In this document: positions 1 through 10,533 of the stretch, piece by piece
Layout: each line of letters starts with the position of its first letter
How positions within the stretch are numbered: the stretch's first letter is position 1
Origin: Ovis canadensis
Lineage: Eukaryota > Chordata > Mammalia > Artiodactyla > Bovidae
Assembly (NCBI RefSeq): GCF_042477335.2
Contig: NC_091255.1
Span: forward strand, 43,502,501-43,566,500
Direction: 5' to 3'
DNA: 64,000 nucleotides
Notes under the pieces: generated by a model
The model's database searches: none
Told to the model about the DNA's origin: nothing
What the model saw: only the letters and a program-made list of their open reading frames with translations
Position numbers and translations under genes: made by a program

Positions 1-1218
1 GTGGGCAAGGCTGAGCCACAGGGAAGCAGACCCGGGGCCATGAGCAGTCTGGGTTCCTGGGGTCTGCATCAGGGCAGACGGGGGCTGCCCCCCTCCCCAG
101 CTCCCCGCCCCTCCAGGGCAGCCGTCTGCAGCCTTTTCTTCTGCACCATCTGGGCTGCTCTCTGGCTTCACTGTGACCCGATTTCACTGGAATGAAAGTG
201 GCCATGTGGGGCCTGTGCCACGAGCCAGACATGGTCAGGGCTGTCCTCACAGAGGAGTGAGGTTCACACAGAGCCTTACAGGAGCCAATGGGTCACATGA
301 GCAGGTACCCGGCAAAGGGCTTTCCAAGCCAAGGGAACCCCACAGGCAAAGGCCTGGGAGGGAGCCTGGGTCTAGGGTGGTGAGCTCTGAGGAGGGATTC
401 GGTTTCCCAGGCGGAGGGTTCTGGGCAGAGAAGGACAAAGCTGTGTCCTGGGCTGCTGGTTGCGCTGGTCCCAGGCGGGGTCACTGGCACTGGCAGGAGA
501 GGCCAGTGTGGAAGCCGCCTGGCCAGGACAGGTGAAGGGCAAGTGGCTGGGAGGAGTCGGGGCTGGAGGCCAGAGCGGTCATCTCAAAATCACCTTGAAG
601 GGACCCCTGCACCTTCAATGGACGGGGGTGTGGAGGGAAGCGGGGAGTCGGAGCCCACGAGTGCCATATATGCTGCACCGGGCTGACCACTGGCTGTGCC
701 ATTCCCTGGATCCCCACTCAGCACCCAGCAGTCTGCTCGGCAAGGGCTCAGGAGTGGCGCTTCTATTGGTGACAAGACCAGGGCTACTGCTCACGGGGAT
801 CTGGGGCAAGTCTCCTCCTTCTCCATGTCCCCCTTCTTCCTGAATCAGATGCGGGGCCACTGGACAGGCATTTCCGGAGTGTCTCCTCCCACTGCTCCCC
901 CAGGACACAGGTGGAGCAGCCCAGGTCCCTTCCAAGGACACAGGAGATGACATCTCAGGGCTGAAACAGGAGGCCGAGTGGGGCCGGAGACGGAGACTAG
1001 GGGTGCACCTGAGCTCTCTTGGCTGGGAGAGGCCTCCTGTGCCAATGGCAGAGCTGATGCACAAAGGAAGTTGGGCATCAGGCAGGCGGAGGGAGGGAGG
1101 GAGGGAAGAATGTTTCTAGCAAAAGGAACAGCATGTGCAAGGGCCCTGAGCCACTTACAGGACGTGGCTGGTGAGACACTAAAGAGTTTGCAGGCAGAGA
1201 AGTGCCCACTGGTGGGCC

Positions 1219-1297
1219 AGGGTGACACAGGTGTGGGGCGTGGTTGTGAAATGTGTGGTTGTGACATAGGTGTTGGGGGTGGTTGTGACACAGACGT
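1219..1297. repeat. Short imperfect tandem repeat (TGGTTGTGACACAGGTGTGGGG type)
   Basis: About three diverged copies of a 25-30-bp unit based on GGTTGTGACA and GTGTGGGG. Confidence 0.6.
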
Positions 1298-1740
1298 GCC
1301 ATTTCTGCTTCTCTCCCTCGCATGGTTCCCAGGAGGGTCTCCTGGCACCACTAACCCAGGCGACAGCCTCGTGGAGAGGGAGTAGGTGCTGGCCTTGCCC
1401 CGCCCTGGGTGTCAGCCACCCTGAACCAGGAGGGGCCCCGGATGGGGCGGTGCCCTTCTGCTGTGGGCCCAGCCGCAGTCCCCATCACCTGAGAGGATGG
1501 TGGGTTGGAAGCTGGCTCATATAGTCCCCTGAGGGAGTGGGAGTGTGAACTCCGGGATTCAGAGCATCCTGACCCCAGCAGTGTCATTCCTGGAAGAAAG
1601 ATTCAGGGCTTATCCTCCTGGGACAAGTGAAACCCACACCTGGTACACCCCACCCCACCCCATCCCACAGCCCACTGGGCCCCAGCGGCTTCCCTGTGGA
1701 CTCAAAGGAAGGGAGGGTCACTCTTGGGGAAGAGCTTAAG

Positions 1741-1835
1741 GTCTTCATTTCACCTGTCTTCATCGCCCACTTTACAGACTAGGAGACTGAGGCTCAGAGA
1801 AGGGATGCATTGGCTTGGACCAGGGCCTGGCTGTC
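1741..1835 (+). mobile_element. MIR SINE fragment
   Basis: ACTTTACAGACTAGGAGACT and GAGGCTCAGAGAAGG, the MIR core. Confidence 0.8.
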
Positions 1836-3077
1836 TGTGCAATGCCGTCCCCACTGGGGACAGGGCCAAGGACTTAGGCCTCCCCAGAGCTCGAGATTTC
1901 ACTCCCAGGTAAGCTCTGTAGTAAAGGAACATTTGCACAGCTGTTTGTAATAACCCTGAACTGAACTTCCCAACGTCCATCAGCCTGAGGACGCAGTGGG
2001 TGACCCACAGCAACACACGTGACACAGGCAGAGTGGGGGCACATCAACAGGCACAGATGGTCCCCAAGGGCTTCTCACCAAGGTCAAGATCGGGCAAAAC
2101 GAGCCTGGAGTGAGGTGACCAGAAGGGAGGGGATGGCCCTGGGTCTCTGGGGGCCAGAAACCACCAGCCCAGGTGCCGGGGAGCCAGACGCTGGAGCTCT
2201 GTGTCACCCTCAGCACCAGAGCCCGGAATCAACAAAGACTGGGAGGCAGGGAGGAGACCCGGGAGGCCAGGGTAGCTTGAGGAGGACCTCGTCCAGTTCC
2301 GGTGCAGCTTCATGCTTCTCCCTAGTTCGCGAACCATGGACAGGTCCTTGCTGAGGCACCGCCGCTGCCCGTGTGGCCGGGTATCACCTTCTCGCCAAGG
2401 ACCCACTTTGCCGGTCTCCTTCCTCTCCCTCCACCCAGCTGAACCAGGAGGACGCAAACGCGCAGCATCATCTGCTCTTAGTTTTCAGCCTTCTTGTCCT
2501 TCCTCTGTTCACTCGACATGTGCGTACTGTGCTCAGAGCTCGCCGCGGGGCTGAGGGCCAGCCCCCGCTCTGCTGCCCCTCCCAGCCTCCCTGCCCACCT
2601 AGGACCTGGGTGGAGGCACCTGCTCCTGGAGCGCTGCCGCTGGGGGTCGAGGGGGTGCCTGGAAATGTCCCCCCCAACACCACGTGTGAAACAGAGGGCT
2701 GGGGAGGGGCCAGGAGGGAATGGGGAGAGCGGTTCCTCCTGCTTCCAAACCCGAGACACAACTGGCGTCTGGAGCCTTGCACTGTCCCCCCACCTGGCTA
2801 CAACCTGCCCCAAAGCTACAAGAAACTGGGAGACCACGGCTTCTCCTTCCTGAGCTGCCCTGGGGAGAGGCGTTGGACAGCCTTCTGTCTTCTGACCCAG
2901 AAATCCTGTTTAGAAAGCTGGGGACTATTTGTAAGGCTGGACTTTTTCATTTACAAACCATTTCTCTGCTCACAGCCCAGGGAAGAGGAAGCAAAGCTCG
3001 AGCCATTTTCTCCCCTCCTGGAGTGTTGGGCAGGTGGAAGGGGCCGCCTGGAGGGAAAGGTTTGGGGCTGGAGGCAG

Positions 3078-3260
3078 CACTCTTACCAGTTCTGTGACCT
3101 TAGGCAGGTGGGTGCATCTCTCTGACCCTCTGTGTCCTCTTCAGCAAAACAGAATAATAAATACAAGCATTTCCAAATGGATCAAATAAGGTCTGACTAG
3201 GTAAAGTGCTTGATGCATGGTGAGCCAGTCATGGGTGGCAAGTGCTATTATTAATAGAAA
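3078..3260 (+). mobile_element. MIR SINE fragment
   Basis: CAGTTCTGTGACCTTAGGCA, TCTCTGACCCTCTGTGTCCT and GTAAAGTGCTTGATGCATGG. Confidence 0.8.
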
Positions 3261-3826
3261 TGTGAGAGCCTTACGAGCTGAGGATAAGCACACTGCATCC
3301 ACAGGCCCCCTTAACGGTGGCTCCAAGGGCTTCCCTGGTCACTAACACAGCATCTGCTCTGGCCTCGGGGGCCCAGGTGCACTCCCCAGGCCTCCTCCTT
3401 CCCCCTGAGTGACCACAGGCCTTCTCTCAATGGCCACTGAGCACGTGTGCATAGCCTCACCGGCAATCGGGAAATTAAAGCTACAACATACACTTTTCTC
3501 ATGTGAGGTTGCAAAAAAATCTAAAAAACTCTGTCCTGCACAGAAAGAGACACAGAGGAATGAGGAAGGTTGCCCATCACCACAGGGAGTGAGTAGGATG
3601 GCAATAGTCACTGAAATCGGGGTGTGCAGGCCTCAAGGTCTGAGGTCCTGCTGGACAACACCCACCCCCCAGAGAGATGCTTGTGTGTTGGCACAAAGAG
3701 ACTACACAGATATCCCTGGGATACCGCTGCTCATAACACCAAGGAATGAGAAACAGCCTAGGTGCTCCCCCTCTGGGGACGGATGGGGAGTGGGTGTGGG
3801 GTGGTGAGAAGGACCACACGAGGTCC

Positions 3827-5463
3827 GCACCAGCAACACACCAGGACCACACCAAGACCACACCAGGCACACATCAGGTCCACACCAGGAACACACCAGG
3901 AATACACCAGGTCCACACCAGAACACACCAGGACCGCACCAGGAATACACCAGGTCCACACCAGGAATACACCAGGTCCATACCAGGAACACACCAGGCA
4001 CACATAAAGACCACACCAGGCACACATCAGGACCACACCAGGAACACATCAGGTCCACACCAGGAACACACCAGGTCCAACACCAGGAACACACCAGGAA
4101 CACACCAGGAATACACCAGGTCCACACCAGAACACACCAGGACCACACCAGGCACACACCAGGACCGCACCAGGCACACACCAGGACCAAACCAGGACCA
4201 CACCAGGACCACACCAGGAACACACAAGGACCATACCGGGAACACACCAGGACCACACCAGGAACACACCAGGCACACATAAAGACCACACCAGGCACAC
4301 ATCAGGACCACACCAGGCACACACCAGGAACACAGCAGGAACACATCAGGTCCACACCAGGACCACACCAGGAACACATCAGGACCACACCAGCAACACA
4401 CCAGGAACACACAAGGACCACACCAGGAATACACCAGGTCCACACCAGGAACACACGAGGTCCACACCAGGAACACAGCAGGAACACACCATCAGCACAC
4501 CAGGAACACAGCAGGAACACATCAGTTCCACAGTAGGAACACAGCAGGAACACAGCAGGAACACAGCAGGAACACAGCAGGTCCACACCAGGAACACACC
4601 AGGAACACAGCAGGAACACAGCAGGAACACATCAGGTCCACAGCAGGAACACAGCAGGAACACACCAGGAACACACCAGGAACACAGCAGGAACACAGCA
4701 GGAACACATCAGGTCCACAGCAGGAACACAGCAGGAACACACCAGGAACACAGCAGGAGCACAGCAGGAACACATCAGGTCCACAGCAGGAACACAGCAG
4801 GAACACAGCAGGAACACATCAGGAACACAGCAGGAACACATCAGGTCCACAGCAGGAACACAGCAGGAACACAGCAGGAACACACCAGGAACACAGCAGG
4901 AACACAGCAGGTCCACAGCAGGAACACAGCAGGTCCACACCAGGAACACACCAGGAACACAGCAGGAACACAGCAGGAACACATCAGGTCCACATCAGGA
5001 ACACAGCAGGAACACAGCAGGTCCACACCAGGAACACACCAGGAACACAGCAGGAACACAGCAGGTCCACACCAGGAACACACCATCAACACACCAGGAC
5101 CACACCAGGAACTCACCAGGAATACACCAGGAACACACCTGAACCACACCAGGAACACACCAGGACCACACCAGGCACACATCAGGACCACACCAGGACC
5201 GCACCAGCAACACAGCAGGAACACACAAGGACCACATCAGGAACACACCAGGTCCAACACCAAGAACAGAGCAGGAACACACCAGGACTACACCAGGACC
5301 AAACCAGGAACACACCAGGAATACACCAGGTCCACACCAGGAACACACGAGGTCCACACCAGGAACACACCAGGCCCACACCAGGAACACACCAGGCCCA
5401 CACCATGAACACACCAGGCCCACACCAGGAATACTCTAGGTCCACACCAGGAACACACCAAGA
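3827..5463. repeat. 11-bp minisatellite, about 150 units
   Basis: Tandem units of the form CCAGGAACACA and near variants (CCAGGTCCACA, CCAGGACCACA, CCAGGCACACA, GCAGGAACACA) run without other sequence for about 1.64 kb. The + strand is almost free of T. The outer thirds use mainly CCAGG units; the middle (about 4,480-5,080) uses mainly GCAGG units. Because 11 is not a multiple of 3, open frames arise in all phases with an 11-residue period. They are not genes. Confidence 0.95.
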
Positions 5464-8084
5464 ATGCATCAACCATGTGTGCACTAATCCGAGTTGACTG
5501 CAACAATGGGTAAAAACATGATGATATATACAGAGTTCTATTTATACAAAACATTTAAAAACGACATGCAAATAGTGCTATGTACTGTACGTTCAGAGAT
5601 TAAACACATTCTTTTGAAGGCATAAAGATAAGCCTGGAGGACAGAGCCGTGTTGATGAGGGTGGTTCATCCTGGTGAGGGGAGGAGTCAGGCGGGGGCAG
5701 GCAGCTTCAGAGCTTTCACTATAATCTTTTCTTTTGTAAAAGAAAAACTTGAAGGTGAATATGCCAACCTCAAAACATCATTCTGGGTGGTGAAAATACA
5801 GGTTTTGTTATATTATTCATTGTTATTTTCTGTATTTTTTTTCATCAAAGGAAACAAAAATAAAGCTCTCCTTCACAGAGAACAGTCTACGAAATGTGGG
5901 AGGAATGACAGCTTTGGAAAGCCATCAGTGAAAGGTGCAGCCATCACTCGCAGTGGCTGGGGACCAGGACGCACGGGGCGCCAAAGCATCAGCCACAGGT
6001 GACTGGTTGGGTGTGCCGGGGCCTTTGCATGGGGACATCTGGTCCCGTCAGTGTCATGCAAGGCGGGTGAGCTGACACGGGGCTCCACTTGATGAGATGC
6101 AATAGGAAGGATGCTCCTCACCTGGGGTTCTTCTCAAAACCTGTGGCCTGACCCAGGGAAGTCCACAGAGACACTTTACAGCGTTCAGGACTCACAGAAG
6201 GAGGAGGAGGACAGAGTTAAACAGGCAGGGAGAGGCAAGCAGAGAGGAGGCTGCAGGGCACTCCACGGGACATGGGACAGAAGACGGGAAAAGAAGAGAG
6301 CAAAGAAGGAGAAAGAGCAAAAGGGAGGGAATGATGCTGGAAGAAAAAGGATCTGAGACAAAACAACGGCAGGCGTGACCCTCGCTGGATCCTGAATCAC
6401 AGGAAGCAGGCACGGGACTTCCCTGGTAGTCCAGTGGTTAGCAATCTGTCTGCCAACGCAAGGGACGTGGATTTGATCCCTGGTCCAGAAAGATCCCACG
6501 TGCTACAGGGCAACTAAGCCAGTGAGCCACGACTACTGAGCCCGCACTCTGCAACATGAGTGGCCACTGCAGTGAGAAGCCGGCACACCACAACTGGAGA
6601 GCAGCCCCCACTCGCTGCAGCTAGAGGAAGCCGGCACAGCAACCAAGACCAGCGCGGCCAAAAACGCAATAAACAAATAAAAATTTAAAAAAAAAGGAAG
6701 CAGCCATGAAAACTTCTTAGGACTGGAAACTGGGAACCTTAAATACGAGCGAGATATTAGATGATGCCTTTGAATTATCACTGATTTTCTTAGCTATGGA
6801 CATGGCAGTCTGTGTGCAAGAAGGTCCGCCTTTCTGGAGACGCCTGTGAGGCATCTAAAAGCGCCGTCCTAAGGTCAGCAGAAGGTACCCGTCGAGACCG
6901 ACTGCAGATGGCAGACCCTGCCGTGAACAGGGCTCAGCCCCTGCAGGTCCCAGGGGTGTTCATCTCACCGCACTTTTAATCTTTCTCTGACGTTTGAAGT
7001 TCTCATATTAAAAAAGTTTTGAGGGGAAAATTTTTTTTAATGGAAAACAAGTCTTTCCACAAAAAGCTATATATTCACTATAAAGAAACCACTGTTTGCT
7101 TCTTCGAAGTGGGTTTTGCTAAAATGCCGGCCTCCAACGTTTCTGAGAAATTAGCACAAACTGTAGCAAAGAGGAAATTCAGCACCTCTGAGTCGGGTAT
7201 GTAAATTGAATCATGAAAATCAGGGCTTTCGCTGCATTTCTAAGAAATGTCCTTTTTTGGATACTCTTGCTTTTGTCTTGCCCCTGGGACTCTCTCAGAG
7301 CGGGTTGGGCCTCCAGGCGGGGGGCGGGGGGCAGCGGGGCCGCAGACAGTGCTGGGGAAGTGGTAGCCACCAGGCCCCGGGGGGCTGACACCACTCTAGG
7401 GGCTGGGACCTCAGGGCCCAAACCTCACACGCACATGTGGACAGTGGAGCCATCTTGCTGGAACATTCCGTCTGGCTGAGTAATTCCACCTAAGGAACTC
7501 AAGCCTTAGCAGGAGACACAGAGAAGGTAAAACACGCGTGCAAGGAAGGCGGGGACATTTACAACAGAGCGTGCAGAGCTGTTTTATTTTTCTGGATGAG
7601 CACAGAAGAGCTTATCTAAAAAGACAAGGACTTGACTGATAAGATGTATTAAGTGGGGAAAGGACCCTGTTAACAGTGTTTAATCTGAAAGAACAAAATG
7701 TGTGGGGGGTGATGAGGCAAAATCCATCAGCTAGTGAAACGTGCATCCAGGTTCTGGCAGAGGCCAAGAGGCCAGATCAGCTCACTGGCTGTGGCAGAGC
7801 CTCCTGTTCTGCCTGGCAGGAGGCCCTTCCTGCACAGGCTCGTTTCTCTTTACCATGTCCTGTTTAACTGTTTAAGAACATAGTGGAGTGGAACGAGCTC
7901 CAAACCCTGAGGTTACCCTGTCTTTGCTCCAGTTCTAGGACTCTCACATCCCCTTGATGGCAGAGCTTAAAATTAGAATCCCGAGTCTCCCCTGAGACAC
8001 TGAGAAAGGGCTGCTTTCAGAATGAGAAGCAGAAATCTGGGCACCTGCTCTGAGGGCTCCTGGCACAAGGAGAGTCACACAGGG
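5464..8084. other. Intergenic DNA between the two minisatellites
   Basis: AT-rich sequence at 5.5-5.9 kb may be old LINE. The CHR SINE is at 6.4 kb. Nothing else was recognised. Confidence 0.5.
6410..6694 (+). mobile_element. CHR-type tRNA SINE, full length
   Basis: Starts GGGACTTCCCTGG, carries TTTGATCCCTGGTC (tRNA B-box-like) and ends in an A-rich tail. AGGAAGCAG flanks it (6401-6409 and 6695-6703). Confidence 0.88.
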
Positions 8085-8645
8085 GTGCAGTTCCTGCTTT
8101 GGAGGTGACAGTCCCTGCTAGGGGGAGTCACTCAGGGGGGCAGTTCCTGGTGGGGGGAAGTCACACAGGGGGGCAGTTCCTGCTAGGGGGGTAGTTCCTG
8201 CTGGGGAGGAGTCACACAGGGGGCAGTTCCTGCTTGGGAGGTGACAGTCCCTGCTGGGGGGAGTCACTCAGGGGGGCAGTTCCTGGTGGGGGGAAGTCAC
8301 ACAGGGGGCAGTTCCTGCTGAGGGGGGCAGTTCCTGCTGGGCAGGAGTCACACAGGGGGCAGTTCCTGCTGAGGGGGGCAGTTCCTGCTGGGCAGGAGTC
8401 ACACAGGGGGCAGTTCCTACTGGGAGGGTGTAATTCCTGCTGGGGAGGACTCACACAGGGGGCAGTTCCTGCTGGGGAGGACTCACACAGGGGGCAGTTC
8501 CTGCTGGGGAGGAGTCACACAGGGGGCAGTTCCTGCTGGGAGGGCAGTTCCTGCTGGGGGGAATCACACAGAGGGGTAGTCCCAGCTTGGGGGTGACAGT
8601 CTCCTCTGGGGGCAGTCACACAGTGGGGTAGTTCCTGCTGCGGGG
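8085..8645. repeat. Minisatellite, about 30-bp unit, roughly 17 copies
   Basis: Units resemble AGTCACACAGGGGGCAGTTCC followed by TGCTGGGGAGG. Full units alternate with half units lacking the AGTCACAC part. The strand is G-rich with runs of 4-7 G, so quadruplex formation is possible (inference). Open frames on both strands come from the periodicity. Confidence 0.9.
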
Positions 8646-10481
8646 GGCTGTGGTAGGGGAGGGGTCCCACGGGCTGCCGTCCTATGTGAGCTTCATGTTC
8701 ATTGTTTGAGCAGAAGGAAATGAAGCTCCCTGAGATTCCCAAAGGCCCCCAGCTTGTTCTGTCTGGTGTAATAGAATCTAACCTTGAGCAAAGAGGCTGG
8801 AAGAAAGAAGCGGCGATCCTATTTGTAGGTTCCCTGCCCAGGAGCAGACATGATGAGTCTGTGGTAGCATCCGAATGCTGGCTATTCTGGGCGAGGGGGC
8901 TGCTGCCTGTGACGGGGAGGGAGGCCTTCTGGGGGCTGCAAACATTTCAGATCTGGATCTGGGGAGCATTCCCTGGGTTTGCCCCCTCATAAGTAGTTGC
9001 TGGCCTGCCTGCTGAGAATACTGTATTTTACTGCGTGTAAATGACACCTCCAATTAAAGAAAAGAGAGTCAACAAAACTCATTGCTTGTAAACAGTGTTT
9101 GAACAAAAGCATTAACAAGCTGTGATCAGTAGTAACACTGGTGGTTGGGGTACCTGAGACTTCAGCTCTCATTGCCCAGAACCAGGGTGGATCTCGTTTT
9201 TCATTTCATGCATAACTTTGCTGATGTTAGAACTCCAAAGGACGAGACCGTGTGTGGCCATAGAGACAGCAGTAGGTGCAACGGGTCTGTTCCTGGAGGC
9301 ACCATCTGCTCACTCCTGGGAGCCAGCTTCTCTGTGAGGTGGTGAGAGCCCCAGCCCTGGGGGTGTGCAAGTGGGTGAGGAGGCCTGCTTGTCTTTGTTT
9401 CACTGAAAGGTCTCTTACTGCAAGAATCAGGCTGCAAACAATTCTTTTTAACTCGACCATCAGTCTTAACAGTCTTCACAACCTCGGTACAGACTTGTCT
9501 CACTGTTTATGATGGCTGCGTTGCGTTCCAGGCTGTGCCTGTGAGCCTTGTGTGCTTGGCCATCGCTGCCTGGTGGGTACTGGCACTGTTTCCACAACAA
9601 CCGTGCTCTGCTGGGCACGCTTCGTGGGTGCCTGTGGCCCCTGGAGAAGAGCTCCTGGTTCATGGGTCAGGCATAGGTTCTCCATGTTACCTGATGTGGA
9701 CATCCACATCAGAGGTATCGGTGTTGCCATCCACACAGAGGTACCAACACACTTGCACGGGCAGGGGCTTGTGCCTCCCCAGATTTCCTCCACTCTCCAT
9801 GTCAGCACACTTTAAGACTGTCATCTGGGGGGATGAAAAGTGACACTGACAGGGCTGCAGTGCTCATCCCAGATGCTGAGCCCTGAGAACCACCCTGAGG
9901 CCTGACGGTGCACTCAGCCCCTTCTCATCCCCACCTGTGACCTGTGAACCAGGGGCTGCCTTTACACCCACTTCACAGAAGGGGAAACGGAGGCACAGAT
10001 AAGTTAAGTACTAAATTGCCACCATGGCTTCCTGATGGGATGTGGCTGAGCCAAGACTCCAGCCCAGTCTGTTCGTCTCTAGTTCAGCCTCACGACTGCT
10101 TGGCTGCGAGTCAGGTCAGGGGTTGGGAAGCACAGAGAATCATAATTCACCTGGCCTGGGGGCAGTCAGGGATGACTTCCTGAAGGAGGTGGGCCTGAAG
10201 AAGGAAGAGGAGGAGATGACTGGGCAATGAAAGAGAACAGGGTTGCTGAGAAAGAGGGCTGGGCCACCTGCTGCAGCCTGGCATGTGCAGTGCACCCAGG
10301 GGCTCGGCAGAGAGCACTCAGGGCTCCTGGAGCGTCAGGCGAGTCCACCCCCTTGGCCGAGACAGACAGCGCAGGTGCGGCAGGAGGCAGCCGCTGATTT
10401 ACATCCTATAGGTGGGGGGAAAACCCAGGAAGTGCAGCCGGGCACTAACCAAATCTGGGCTAAGAATAAACGTCCTGAGTA
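8646..10481. other. Upstream flank and 5'UTR region of TNFRSF13B
   Basis: Contains one MIR and then the sequence leading to exon 1. No TATA box at a normal distance and no CpG island is evident near 10.4 kb, which fits a B-lineage gene promoter. The transcription start could not be placed. Confidence 0.5.
9940..10095 (+). mobile_element. MIR SINE fragment
   Basis: CCCACTTCACAGAAGGGGAA, ACGGAGGCACAGATAAGTTA and GCCAAGACTCCAGCCCAG. Confidence 0.75.
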
Positions 10482-10533
10482 ATGAGTGGCCTGGGCCGGA
10501 GAAGGCAAGGTGGCCGCAGCCAGGAGGAGCCGA
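10482..10533 (+). CDS. TNFRSF13B: TNFRSF13B coding exon 1
   Basis: This exon encodes 17 residues ([17 protein letters not shown]) plus one base, then the donor GTAAGT. The N-terminus closely matches the known TACI start (MSGLG, then a basic GGRS stretch and EE). An in-frame TGA at 10476-10478 lies one codon before the preceding codon of the ATG, so no longer N-terminus is possible on this exon. The exon is too short to stand out by length. It was found by its sequence match and by its phase, which fits exon 2. Confidence 0.9.

Larger units (their letters stand above)
1..3826. other. Intergenic DNA, no gene recognised
   Basis: GC-rich, with two MIR fragments and a short tandem repeat. Many open frames of up to 250 codons exist, but none shows a recognised domain, splice-consistent neighbours or codon structure. 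A possible old L1 scrap (AACATTTGCACAGCTGTTTG) is at 1,930. Any gene to the left is outside the window. Confidence 0.6.

Noticed and set aside
40-195. ATG with MSSLG as a possible TACI start
   Set aside because: Only four residues match. The copy at 10482 matches far better, has the right donor and phase, and is closer to exon 2.
2373-3125. 250-codon open frame on the + strand
   Set aside because: GC-rich DNA gives long frames by chance. No domain is recognised, a MIR begins inside it, and overlapping frames of similar length exist on the other strand.
3702-5554. Long overlapping open frames on both strands (up to 198 codons) with an 11-residue repeat of cysteine, valine and proline
   Set aside because: They are produced by the 11-bp tandem array, which reads open in every phase. 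There is no start context, splice structure or family match.
6410-6694. tRNA-like promoter boxes as a tRNA gene (and in the other CHR and Bov-tA copies)
   Set aside because: These are tRNA-derived SINE heads with poly(A) tails and target-site duplications, and no intact cloverleaf was seen.
8085-8645. Regular repeat as a CRISPR-like array
   Set aside because: There are no unique spacers between units and the genome is mammalian; it is a minisatellite.
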